Position numbers and translations under genes: made by a program. The notes under the pieces were generated by a model. It did not search any database, had not been told where the DNA came from, and saw nothing but the letters and a program-made list of their open reading frames with translations. Of a stretch of DNA of 64,000 nucleotides, positions 20,723-32,784 are shown piece by piece. The DNA lies in NCBI GenBank assembly GCA_945911015.1, contig CAMDZW010000001.1, forward strand, positions 124,001 through 188,000, read 5' to 3'. Origin of the DNA: an uncultured Propionibacteriaceae bacterium (GTDB taxonomy: Bacteria > Actinomycetota > Actinomycetes > Propionibacteriales > Propionibacteriaceae). Numbering within the stretch: position 1 is the first letter of the stretch; each line of letters opens with the position of its first letter.

Positions 20723-23700
20723 TTACGAGAAGATCTCGCGGATGTCGTCCGCGGTCATGCGTGGATCGGACAGCGCGACATCGGCATCGATGACGCGGGC
20801 GAAGAGATCGCGCTTGCGGTGCTGCAGAGCAGCCACCTTCTCCTCGATGGTGTCGCCGGCAATCAGCCGGTAGACGTTGACCGGACGGGTCTGCCCGATC
20901 CGGTGCGCCCGGTCGATGGCCTGGTTCTCCGCAGCCGGGTTCCACCACGGATCCATCACGAAGACATAGTCGGCCTCGGTCAGGTTGAGGCCGAATCCGC
21001 CGGCCTTGAGGCTGATCAGGAAGGCGTCCGCACCACCGGATCGGAACTGCTCCACCGCCTGGTCACGCTGGGTGATCGACAGTGACCCGTCGATCCGGGT
21101 GTGGCGCACACCGGCCCGGTCGAACTTCTCCGCGACCAGGTCGAGGAATCGGGTGAACTGGCTGAACACCAACGCCTGGTGCCCTTCGGCGGCAACCTCG
21201 GCCACCATCTCGGCCACGGTGTCAACCTTGACTGAGCCGATGGCCCGCGCCTGCGGATCAATCGGCTCATGGGCGGGACGGGCCATCGTCGGCGACAGGG
21301 CGAGCTGGCGCAACGCCGTGAGGGCCTGCAGCACCTCGACCCGGTTGTCGTCCAGGTCGGCCAACAGCCCCAGGACACGCTGCCGTTCCCGGGCCAGACG
21401 CAGGTCATAGGCCTTGCGGTGACCGGCCGACAGATCGAGGGTGAGGATCTGCTCCTGCTTGTCCGGCAGATCGCGCGCCACCACGTCCTTGGTGCGTCGC
21501 AACATCAAGGGCCGGATCCGGCGCCGCAGCCGACTCAGCACCTCGACGTTGCCCTTCTCGATCGGCAGCCGGACATCGGTGGAGAACACCTCCGGGTCGG
21601 GGAACAGTCCCGGCGCGGCCAGCGACAGCATCGCCCACAGCTCCATCAGGTTGTTCTCCAAGGGTGTGCCGGTCACCACGAAGGTGATCGGCGAGCCGAT
21701 CTTGCGGACTGCCCGATAGCCCTTGGCTCGGAAGTTCTTCACCTGTTGGGCTTCGTCGAGCAACATGGCCGACCAGTCGAGGTCGGCATAGGCCTCCCCT
21801 TCCAGCCGCAGCAGGCTGTAGCTGGTGACCACGATGTCGGCACCGTCAGCCACCTCGACCAGATCGGAACGCCGCCGGGCCTTCGTCGCCCTCACCGATC
21901 GCACCACCAGTCCCGGGGTGAACCGGCCCGCTTCACTGACCCAGTTGGGTACCACGCTGGTCGGCGCGACGACCAGGACCGGATTCCAGTCCTCACCGGC
22001 ACGGTGTTTAGCTGACAGGATCGCCGCGAGGGCCTGGATGGTCTTGCCCAGGCCCATGTCGTCGGCGAGGATCCCGCCGAGCCCGCATCGCCACAACCGG
22101 TCCAGCCAGCCGTACCCGGCGAGCTGGTAGCCCCGCAGCTCTGCCTCGAGTCCCTCGGGTGGGCCGGCGGGTGCCGCCGCGTCGACCTCGGCCAGTGCGG
22201 TGTCGACAATCCTTCGCCATCGGTCAGCCTGCGCGGCAGCGATCCCGTACCCCTGGAGCTCCTCCCAGACACCGATATGCTCAGGACGCAGCTGCAACGG
22301 TCCCTTCTCGGGGTCCCCGATCGTGCGAGCGACAGCGAGCATCTCACGCATCCGAACGAAGGTCTCATGGGTCAGGTCGAGCACCAGACCCGAGTCGAGC
22401 ACCATGATCATGTCGCCGACCGCGAGGGAGCGGATCAACGGAATCAATGGCACGGCCTGTCCGTCGACGGTCACCGCCAGGTCGAGGTTGAACCAGTCGG
22501 TGTCCTTGTCCTCCACGACGAACTCGACCAGCGGGTCCGCATCCGTAGTGGTGTAGTCGGTCGCCTCGCCGTCCTGCTCGATGGTGATGCCGGCCTCGGC
22601 CAACCCGGGCATCGTCTCGGTGACGAACCGGACCGTGTCACGCCCGGTCAGGCGGTGGTGGGCATGGGGGCCACCGCGGAAGAGGTCGGCGATCTCGGCG
22701 ATGAGTTGCTGCTCACGCACCGGGTCCCGGTCGACGAACTCCCAGCCCTCGCCGGTCTCCCCCAACGGCACCTCGATGCCGGGACCGTCGTCATCGGGGG
22801 CGCGGTAGCGGAACTGGAGGTCGACCTCGGTGGTGTGGTGGTCACCATGTGTCACCCGCGCCACCAGCTCGGGCACCAGCTGGGCCGGGATTTCGACCGA
22901 GTCATCCGGGGATGACAGCCGTGCCAACCGACGCAGCCCGGGCAGGAACCGCTGTCGAAACCGTGGGACCTCCACGGCCGGGACCGTGATCGGTGGACCG
23001 GTCAGCAGTGCGGTGGTCGCGCCGTCGGGCAACGGGTCGAGCCGGTGCAACACGAGGGAATCGTCGTGGAGCTCGACCAGGCCGAACGGTGGATCTCCCA
23101 ACAGGTGTGGGGCGTGCAGACCGGTGTCGCTCCACCCGCCCTGGACCTCGATCGCACCGGTGTCGGTGCCACGCACATGGACCTGGGGTGCCACCGGGGC
23201 ACCGATCACCACCTGCCCGGTCGATCCGTGGACCAGCTCGACACCGTCGCGGACCAGCTGGTCGAGCAGCGGCCAGAGCCCGGGCCCCACCTCGGCCAGG
23301 TCGAGATCCTTCTCACTCCATCCTCGGTTGGCTGCCTCGCTCGCCCGCCGGAGGGCCAACATGGTCTGCCGGCCGGGATGGTCCCCGGCGTAGCCGTACC
23401 CGTAGGCGAGCTCGTTCCAGCCGACTCCGGTGCGCACCCAGTTGTCACGTTTGCCGGGGCGGGCCGGACGGAACCGCAGTCGTGGCCGCGACAGTGCTCC
23501 GACATTGACCAGTTCGAACTGCAGCGCGAGGGGTTTGGACGGAGTGACCGAGGCCGGCATCAGAGCCGCCAGCCGCTCCTCCCAGGTGCTGTCGGCGCCC
23601 ATCTCGTGGGCGACATGGATGGCGACGGCGGCAACATGTTTGCAGTCGTCCCCGACCGGGCAGGTGCACACGCCACTGATGTCGCCGTCGATGGTGATGA

Positions 23701-23887
23701 GCACACTATACGGCCAGGCGCGGGTCCCGCTGACGTCGGCGCGGATCCCCAGGTTCGACACTTCGACATCACTGACCCGACCTGCCTCGGCATAGCGTGC
23801 GCCACGCACGACAGTCTCCCCGCCGAGCACTCGGATGAGGTGTCGTCGGTGGAGCAGCGGCAGCCACTCGGCCGGGATTGCGGACAT
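20723..23887 (-). CDS. SNF2-family helicase with N-terminal SWIM zinc finger
   Basis: CTCPVGDDCKHVAAVAIHV (SWIM); LRGYQLAGYGWLDRLWRCGLGGILADDMGLGKTIQALA...LLDEAQQVKN...FGLNLTEADYVFVMDPWWNPAAENQAIDRAHRIGQTRPVNVYRLI. Confidence 0.95.
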   Translation of the reverse strand: MSAIPAEWLPLLHRRHLIRVLGGETVVRGARYAEAGRVSDVEVSNLGIRADVSGTRAWPYSVLITIDGDISGVCTCPVGDDCKHVAAVAIHVAHEMGADSTWEERLAALMPASVTPSKPLALQFELVNVGALSRPRLRFRPARPGKRDNWVRTGVGWNELAYGYGYAGDHPGRQTMLALRRASEAANRGWSEKDLDLAEVGPGLWPLLDQLVRDGVELVHGSTGQVVIGAPVAPQVHVRGTDTGAIEVQGGWSDTGLHAPHLLGDPPFGLVELHDDSLVLHRLDPLPDGATTALLTGPPITVPAVEVPRFRQRFLPGLRRLARLSSPDDSVEIPAQLVPELVARVTHGDHHTTEVDLQFRYRAPDDDGPGIEVPLGETGEGWEFVDRDPVREQQLIAEIADLFRGGPHAHHRLTGRDTVRFVTETMPGLAEAGITIEQDGEATDYTTTDADPLVEFVVEDKDTDWFNLDLAVTVDGQAVPLIPLIRSLAVGDMIMVLDSGLVLDLTHETFVRMREMLAVARTIGDPEKGPLQLRPEHIGVWEELQGYGIAAAQADRWRRIVDTALAEVDAAAPAGPPEGLEAELRGYQLAGYGWLDRLWRCGLGGILADDMGLGKTIQALAAILSAKHRAGEDWNPVLVVAPTSVVPNWVSEAGRFTPGLVVRSVRATKARRRSDLVEVADGADIVVTSYSLLRLEGEAYADLDWSAMLLDEAQQVKNFRAKGYRAVRKIGSPITFVVTGTPLENNLMELWAMLSLAAPGLFPDPEVFSTDVRLPIEKGNVEVLSRLRRRIRPLMLRRTKDVVARDLPDKQEQILTLDLSAGHRKAYDLRLARERQRVLGLLADLDDNRVEVLQALTALRQLALSPTMARPAHEPIDPQARAIGSVKVDTVAEMVAEVAAEGHQALVFSQFTRFLDLVAEKFDRAGVRHTRIDGSLSITQRDQAVEQFRSGGADAFLISLKAGGFGLNLTEADYVFVMDPWWNPAAENQAIDRAHRIGQTRPVNVYRLIAGDTIEEKVAALQHRKRDLFARVIDADVALSDPRMTADDIREIFS

Positions 23888-23968
23888 GGATTCCACCCTA
23901 GGACGAGGGTCTGACATGGTCGGGCGCGTGGCCCGTCAGGGCCTCAGTGACCGGGCCGGACTGCAGGC

Positions 23969-24265
23969 TCAGGAACCTGTGTCCTTGGCGATGGTCTGGT
24001 GGTGGCGGACGACCTCGGCGACGACGAAATTGATGAATTTCTCCGCAAACTCCGGGTCCAGATGGGAGTCGACGGCCAGCTGGCGCAGTCGCGCCACCTG
24101 ACGGGCCTCACGGTTGGGGTCGGATGCAGGAAGTCCGAGATCAGCCTTCAGTTCGCCGACTCGTTGGGTCACCCGGAACCGCTCGGCGAGCAGGTGGATC
24201 AACGCAGAGTCCAGATTGTCGATGCTCTGGCGCAGCTGCAACAACTCGGGCGGGGTCTGGTCCAC
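23969..24265 (-). CDS. Chorismate mutase (Rv0948c-type)
   Basis: VDQTPPELLQLRQSIDNLDSALIHLLAERFRVTQRVGELKADLGLPASDPNREARQVARLRQLAVDSHLDPEFAEKFINFVVAEVVRHH. Confidence 0.9.
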   Translation of the reverse strand: MDQTPPELLQLRQSIDNLDSALIHLLAERFRVTQRVGELKADLGLPASDPNREARQVARLRQLAVDSHLDPEFAEKFINFVVAEVVRHHQTIAKDTGS

Positions 24266-24317
24266 GTCCCCGACTCTAGTGGGCGAGGTGGACCAGATCC
24301 CGGTCATCCCGTTCCCC

Positions 24318-24366
24318 GATCAGGACTGGCCCCTGATCAAGACTGGCCCCTGATCAAGACTGGCCT
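24318..24366. repeat. 17-bp tandem repeat, 3 copies
   Basis: gatcaggactggcccct / gatcaagactggcccct / gatcaagactggcc(ttg). Confidence 0.9.
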
Positions 24367-26291
24367 TGGCCCCGGTTCCACGGATCGTTGCTGCGGTCCC
24401 AGCTCGGGGTCTGAGTCGGGTCCCCCGGGTCGTCCTGGGCCGGTGGAGCGACCGGACGGTGCGGCTGCTCGGGTTGGGCCCGGCGCGGGGTCGGCTCGGA
24501 GGCCGACGAGGAGGACTGTGCCGGAGCCGGGTTGGCCGAAGGTGCCAGGAACGGCGAGGCCGACGGACCACTCGCCGGCGGCCCGCCCCACACCGGCGGG
24601 GTCGTCTCACCGGACGAGGAAGGTGCCGGCTGATCCTGGGTCGACTGACCCTGCGCCTGAGCGCCCTGCTGGTACGGGGCCTGCTGGTACGGGGCTTGCT
24701 GGTAGGGCGCTTGCTGACCCGGGGAGGACGAGGGCGGTGTCGCCGAGGACTGCGGGTAGGCATTGGCCGAGGCCGCTGACTGCGGCGTGGCCACTCCGGA
24801 CGCCCCGAACGGGTTCGTCGAGGTGCCGCCCCACTGCACGGGTGGCTGCTGGGCCGGTTGCGGAGGGAAGGCCTGCTGGCCCAGAGGCTGCTGACTCTGA
24901 GACTGCTGACTCTGAGACTGCTGACTCTGGGGCTGTTGGCCGAACTGTTGCGGCATGGGGGCGCTGGCGGACCCGTACGAGCCGGGAGCCGAGGCAGACC
25001 CGTACGAGCTGGGGTTGCCACCCCAGTTCATCGGAGGCTGCCCACCGGGACCTTGCGGGCCAGGACCACCGGGGCCAGGGCCCTGAGGACCGGGACCACC
25101 GGGGCCCTGGGGGCCGGGACCTTGCTGACCAGCCCAGCGGTGGACAAGCATGCGGTGCCCGTACTCACTGGTGTCGGTGGTGATCTCCTCACCCGGCAAC
25201 GGCTTGGGGAAGACCGCGCCGAACTGCGGGGACCCCTTGGGCGGATACTGGTCGATGAAATGCAGGGCTTCCCGCGGCGTCGGATACAGCGGGGTCGGGT
25301 CACTACCACCGGGCAGCGACGGAGTCCCCGACGGGTTGCCCTTGGGCCGGAGGAAGATCCGGCCCGGCTGGGAACGGTCACGCAAGGCTTGGGCGCGCCA
25401 CAGCAGGATCGGATGGGACGAGGCCACATTGCTCGCCCACACGAACAGCCCCTTCTCCTGGAAGGCACGGTCGGAGAACTCGTCGAAGTTGACGTTGGCG
25501 TTGAGGTACTTGCCACCGGAGAGCAGCTTCATCGCCCCGGCAGCGCCCTTCGGTCCGGCGTAGTAGTGGCCGAAGTTGTCGGCGGTGTACTCCTGGGTGC
25601 GGGACAGGAAGCTGCCGAGCAGGGGCAGCTGCAGCACAGGCGCGGTCAGCCACTGCCGCCAGTAGGAGACGTGACCGGCACCGAGGTGACCAACCTCGTG
25701 GCCAATGACGAACTTGAGGGCTTCCGGATCACGAGCTGCGCCCCCGACCTCGAACAGATCCGAGTAGACGACGATGAAGCGGCGCCAGGCGTGACCAGAG
25801 GCGAAGGCGTTGATCGTGCCCCCACCGGAGACGACATAGGCGTCGGGCACCTTGCGCATCCCGGCGGCTTCAGCAGCTTCGACAAGCATCCGATAGCCCT
25901 CGGGGAACTGGGTCGGGGTCAGGCGGACTCCGTTGACCCGCATCTGGGCGTAGTTCAGACCACGGATCACGTACAGCATGACCGCCAGGACCGTGATGCC
26001 GAAGATGAACCCGCTCAGCTGCTGCAACGACTCATACTGCGGTGTGCCGGGGCGGAAGCCGAAAGTGCCGCCGCCTCCGGAGAACACATCAACCAGCCAC
26101 AGCACCACGAACACGAACGAACCCAGATAGGCGAACGCTCCCAGCACGCAGATCACGATCAGCCACGGAATCTCGGCTGGGTGGAGCCGACGGCTCAGCT
26201 CGTGCCGGGGCAGCGCCGTCTGACGATTCAACAGGCGCGGCGGCTCGGGCTCAGCGGGGGGCGGGGCCATGGGTGCAGGAGGCTGGCTCAT
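24354..26291 (-). CDS. M48 family zinc metalloprotease with Q/P/G-rich C-terminal tail
   Basis: FVIGHEVGHLGAGHVSYWRQW (HExxH), N-terminal TM segments, tail QSQQSQ / APYQQ repeats. Confidence 0.88.
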   Translation of the reverse strand: MSQPPAPMAPPPAEPEPPRLLNRQTALPRHELSRRLHPAEIPWLIVICVLGAFAYLGSFVFVVLWLVDVFSGGGGTFGFRPGTPQYESLQQLSGFIFGITVLAVMLYVIRGLNYAQMRVNGVRLTPTQFPEGYRMLVEAAEAAGMRKVPDAYVVSGGGTINAFASGHAWRRFIVVYSDLFEVGGAARDPEALKFVIGHEVGHLGAGHVSYWRQWLTAPVLQLPLLGSFLSRTQEYTADNFGHYYAGPKGAAGAMKLLSGGKYLNANVNFDEFSDRAFQEKGLFVWASNVASSHPILLWRAQALRDRSQPGRIFLRPKGNPSGTPSLPGGSDPTPLYPTPREALHFIDQYPPKGSPQFGAVFPKPLPGEEITTDTSEYGHRMLVHRWAGQQGPGPQGPGGPGPQGPGPGGPGPQGPGGQPPMNWGGNPSSYGSASAPGSYGSASAPMPQQFGQQPQSQQSQSQQSQSQQPLGQQAFPPQPAQQPPVQWGGTSTNPFGASGVATPQSAASANAYPQSSATPPSSSPGQQAPYQQAPYQQAPYQQGAQAQGQSTQDQPAPSSSGETTPPVWGGPPASGPSASPFLAPSANPAPAQSSSSASEPTPRRAQPEQPHRPVAPPAQDDPGDPTQTPSWDRSNDPWNRGQGQS

Positions 26292-26396
26292 CAGTGTCCT
26301 CGGTTGTCCAGTGCAGGTCGTTCAGGATGCTACCTGCCGGCGGTGACACTTCTGCGGCGGATCTGCCCACCAGTTGTGTTCGTCGCGGCCGAGCCC

Positions 26397-28109
26397 TCAA
26401 CGGGCCATGGGCAACGGCTGCTCGGGGACCTTCGTGCGGACAGCATTGGCGTGCGAATCGTCGATCTCGAGTTGGCTCTCCCGTTCGGCGGCGACCCGCC
26501 GCAGGTAGAGCGCGACCTCGTAGTCGATCTTCTCCGCATCCCAGCCGAGCACTTCGGCCGCGATCGCGGCAGCGACCGGCGCGGTGGAGACACCACGGTC
26601 CCAGGTCTCGATGGAGATCCGGGTCCGCCTGGCCAGGAGGTCGGTCAGGTGCATGGCACCCTCGTGACTGCAGGCATAGGCGATCTCGACCGACAGATAG
26701 TCCTCGGCACCGGGGAGTGGCTCGGCCAGCCGGGGATCATCGGCGATCATCTCCAGCAGTTGGTCCGCACTGTCACCGTACCGATTGAGCAGGTGCTCGA
26801 TCCTGGCCACCGGGAGTCCGGATTCGCGGGCCAGCAGGTGTCGTTGGTTCCATCGCGCTCGGTAGCCGGTGGCGCCCAGCAGTGGCACGGTCGCCGTGAC
26901 CGAGGCGCCGATCGGGCCGCCGAGCGAGTGGACTGCAGCGTCGACGGCGTCGGAGGCCATCACCCGGTAGGTGGTGTACTTGCCGCCGCCGACCAGCACC
27001 AGACCCGGGACGGGGTTGACGACAAGGTGTTCGCGCGACAGCTTCGAGGTGTCGGCATCCTCCCCCGACAGCAACGGACGGAGCCCGGCATAGACCCCCT
27101 GGACGTCCTCGCGGGACAGCGGGTCGTCGAGGACGGCATTGACATGGTCGAGCAGGTAATCGATGTCGGAGGCGGTCGCTGCCGGATGCGACTTGTCGAG
27201 GGTCCATTCAGTGTCTGTGGTCCCGATGATCCAGTGTCGACCCCACGGGATGACGAACAGCACGGACTTCTCGGTGCGCAGGATCATGCCTGTGGTGGAG
27301 CGGATCCGGTCACGCGGCACCACCAAATGGATGCCCTTGCTGGCGCGGACCTTCAACGAGCCACGCCCACCGACCATCTCCTGGATCTCGTCGGACCAGA
27401 CACCGGCAGCGTTGAGCACGACCTTGGCCCGGACGACATGGTCGGTGCCGTCCTCGAGATCGCGCAGGTTCGCACCGACGACGCGTTCGCCTTCGCGGAT
27501 GAAGCTGGTGACCTGCATCCGGCTGACCGCATGGACCCCGTACGAGGCAGCGGTCCGCACCACTGAGGCGACGAAGCGGGCATCGTCGACCTGGGCGTCG
27601 TAGTACTGCAGGGCGCCGACATAGCTGTCCGGTTTGAGGCTCGGGGCAATCCTGGCCACCGAACGGGCCGACAGGTGGCGGTGCATCGGCACGCCACGAG
27701 GGTGTGAGGGCGACAGGCCGATGGTGTCGTAGAGGACCAGGCCGGCGCCGACATAGGCCCGTTCCCAGACGTGCCGGGTCAACGGGTAGAGGAAGGGCAC
27801 CTTGTGCACCAGATGCGGGGCGATCCGGTCGAGAAGGATGCTGCGCTCACGCAGCGCTTCCCGTACCAGAGCGAAGTCGAGCATCTCGAGGTAACGCAGA
27901 CCACCATGGATCAGCTTCGATGACCGTGAGCTCGTGCCTGAAGCCCAGTCACGCATCTCGACCAGACCGACCCGTAGTCCACGTGTGCTCGCATCGAGGG
28001 CGGCACCCGCCCCGACGACGCCTCCGCCGACAACGAGTACGTCGAGATCCTGGGTGGTGATGGCCTCACGTGCGGCCGTGCGCTGCTCGGGATTGAGTCC
28101 TCGATCCAT
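26397..28109 (-). CDS. glpD: Glycerol-3-phosphate dehydrogenase (FAD)
   Basis: MDRGLNPEQRTAAREAITTQDLDVLVVGGGVVGAGAALDASTRGLRVGLVEMRDWASGTSSRSSKLIHGGLRYLEMLDFALVREALRER. Confidence 0.96.
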   Translation of the reverse strand: MDRGLNPEQRTAAREAITTQDLDVLVVGGGVVGAGAALDASTRGLRVGLVEMRDWASGTSSRSSKLIHGGLRYLEMLDFALVREALRERSILLDRIAPHLVHKVPFLYPLTRHVWERAYVGAGLVLYDTIGLSPSHPRGVPMHRHLSARSVARIAPSLKPDSYVGALQYYDAQVDDARFVASVVRTAASYGVHAVSRMQVTSFIREGERVVGANLRDLEDGTDHVVRAKVVLNAAGVWSDEIQEMVGGRGSLKVRASKGIHLVVPRDRIRSTTGMILRTEKSVLFVIPWGRHWIIGTTDTEWTLDKSHPAATASDIDYLLDHVNAVLDDPLSREDVQGVYAGLRPLLSGEDADTSKLSREHLVVNPVPGLVLVGGGKYTTYRVMASDAVDAAVHSLGGPIGASVTATVPLLGATGYRARWNQRHLLARESGLPVARIEHLLNRYGDSADQLLEMIADDPRLAEPLPGAEDYLSVEIAYACSHEGAMHLTDLLARRTRISIETWDRGVSTAPVAAAIAAEVLGWDAEKIDYEVALYLRRVAAERESQLEIDDSHANAVRTKVPEQPLPMAR

Positions 28110-28182
28110 GGCACTGACATTACCGCAGCACGCTGACGCCCCAGTGATCGGGAGTTGTCGCTGCAAGCGGCTGCACCTGTGG

Positions 28183-29307
28183 TCAGTGCAGGACGACCTC
28201 GACCCGCTGGAACTCCTTGACCTCGGTGTAACCGGTGGTGGCCATGGCACGTCGCAGGGCGCCGACCAGGTTCATGGTGCCGTCGGCGACGCGGGAGGGA
28301 CCGTGCAGGACCTCGTCGAGCGTCCCGACAGTGTCGAACTTGACCCGTGCTCCACGCGGCAGCTCGGGATGCCAGGCCTCGGCACCCCAGTGGAACCCCT
28401 GTCCGGGAGCCTCGGCGGCCTTGGCAAAGGGAGACCCGACCATCACGGCGTCAGCTCCGCAGGCGATCGCCTTGGCGATGTCGCCGGAGCGTCCGACCGA
28501 ACCGTCGGCGATCACGTGGACGTAACGTCCCTGAGACTCGTCCAGGTAGTCACGTCGGGCCTCGGCGACATCGGCGACTGCCGAGGCCATCGGCACCGAG
28601 ATGCCCAGCACATCGCGAGTGGTGTGGCTGGCGCCGCCGCCGAAGCCGACGAGCACACCGGCGGCACCGGTGCGCATCAGGTGCAGCGCCCCCTGGTAGG
28701 TCGCACAGCCTCCGACGATGACCGGGACATCGAGTCGGTAGATGAATTCCTTGAGGTTCAACGGTTCGGAACCGGCGGCCACATGTTCGGCCGACACCGT
28801 CGTCCCGCGGATCACGAAGAAGTCCGGGGCCGCCTTCTCGACCTCGGCCGCAAAGGCCTGGGTCTGCTGCGGCGACAGGGCACCTGCCACCGGGACGCCG
28901 GCCTCACGGATCTGGTTCAACCGCTCACCGATGAGCTCAGCCTTGACCGGCTCGGCATAGAGCTGTTGCAGCCGCGTGGTCGCCGCAATCGGGTCACTCA
29001 GTTCGGCCAACTCGTCGAACAGCGACTGCGGGTCGGCGTACCGGGTCCACAGTCCTTCCAGGTTGAGCACGCCGAGACCGCCAAGTTTGCCCATGGCGAT
29101 GGCGGTCTGCGGGCTCATCACCGAGTCCATCGGGGCCGCGATGATCGGGAAGTCGAACTGCAACGCGTCGATCCGCCAGCCGAGGTTCACATCGGAGTCG
29201 CCCCGAGTGCGTCGGGTCGGCACGATGGACACATCGTCGAAGGAGAACGCCTGACGGGCTCGTTTGCTGCGACCGATCTCGAAGGCGGCCGCGGTGAACT
29301 GGCTCAT
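28183..29307 (-). CDS. guaB3: GuaB3 family IMP dehydrogenase-related protein
   Basis: FSFDDVSIVPTRRTRGDSDVNLGWRIDALQFDFPIIAAPMDSVMSPQTAIAMGKLGGLGVLNLEGLWTRY; adjacent to guaB. Confidence 0.9.
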   Translation of the reverse strand: MSQFTAAAFEIGRSKRARQAFSFDDVSIVPTRRTRGDSDVNLGWRIDALQFDFPIIAAPMDSVMSPQTAIAMGKLGGLGVLNLEGLWTRYADPQSLFDELAELSDPIAATTRLQQLYAEPVKAELIGERLNQIREAGVPVAGALSPQQTQAFAAEVEKAAPDFFVIRGTTVSAEHVAAGSEPLNLKEFIYRLDVPVIVGGCATYQGALHLMRTGAAGVLVGFGGGASHTTRDVLGISVPMASAVADVAEARRDYLDESQGRYVHVIADGSVGRSGDIAKAIACGADAVMVGSPFAKAAEAPGQGFHWGAEAWHPELPRGARVKFDTVGTLDEVLHGPSRVADGTMNLVGALRRAMATTGYTEVKEFQRVEVVLH

Positions 29308-29338
29308 GTGTGTTCCTGTCGTGTGGATCCGGCGGGAC

Positions 29339-32495
<3,157 letters not shown>

Positions 32496-32784
32496 GGTCG
32501 GGCTTCCGTTCCTTGGACGCAGTCAGGTCGTTGGCACTGCGCGGCAGCGTACCGCCTCAGTCCCCACCAGTCCGTAACAGCACATCCAGGGTCGGGTTGG
32601 GCAGTGCGTAGGTGCCATCGGTCTCCTTCTGGTTCCCCCACCCTTGGAGCAGGAGCTGCACGTAGCTACAAGTGCCAAGGGGCAGATTTTATGCCCTACC
32701 AGCTGCAGATGTCATGCCCTCCCTGCACATATTATGCAGTGGTGTGGCTGCTTGCCGGCACTGTCGAGGCTCATCAAGCCGATG

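Noticed and set aside
24858-27566. 902-aa plus-strand ORF
   Set aside because: It is antisense to the M48 protease and glpD genes and has no recognisable domain.
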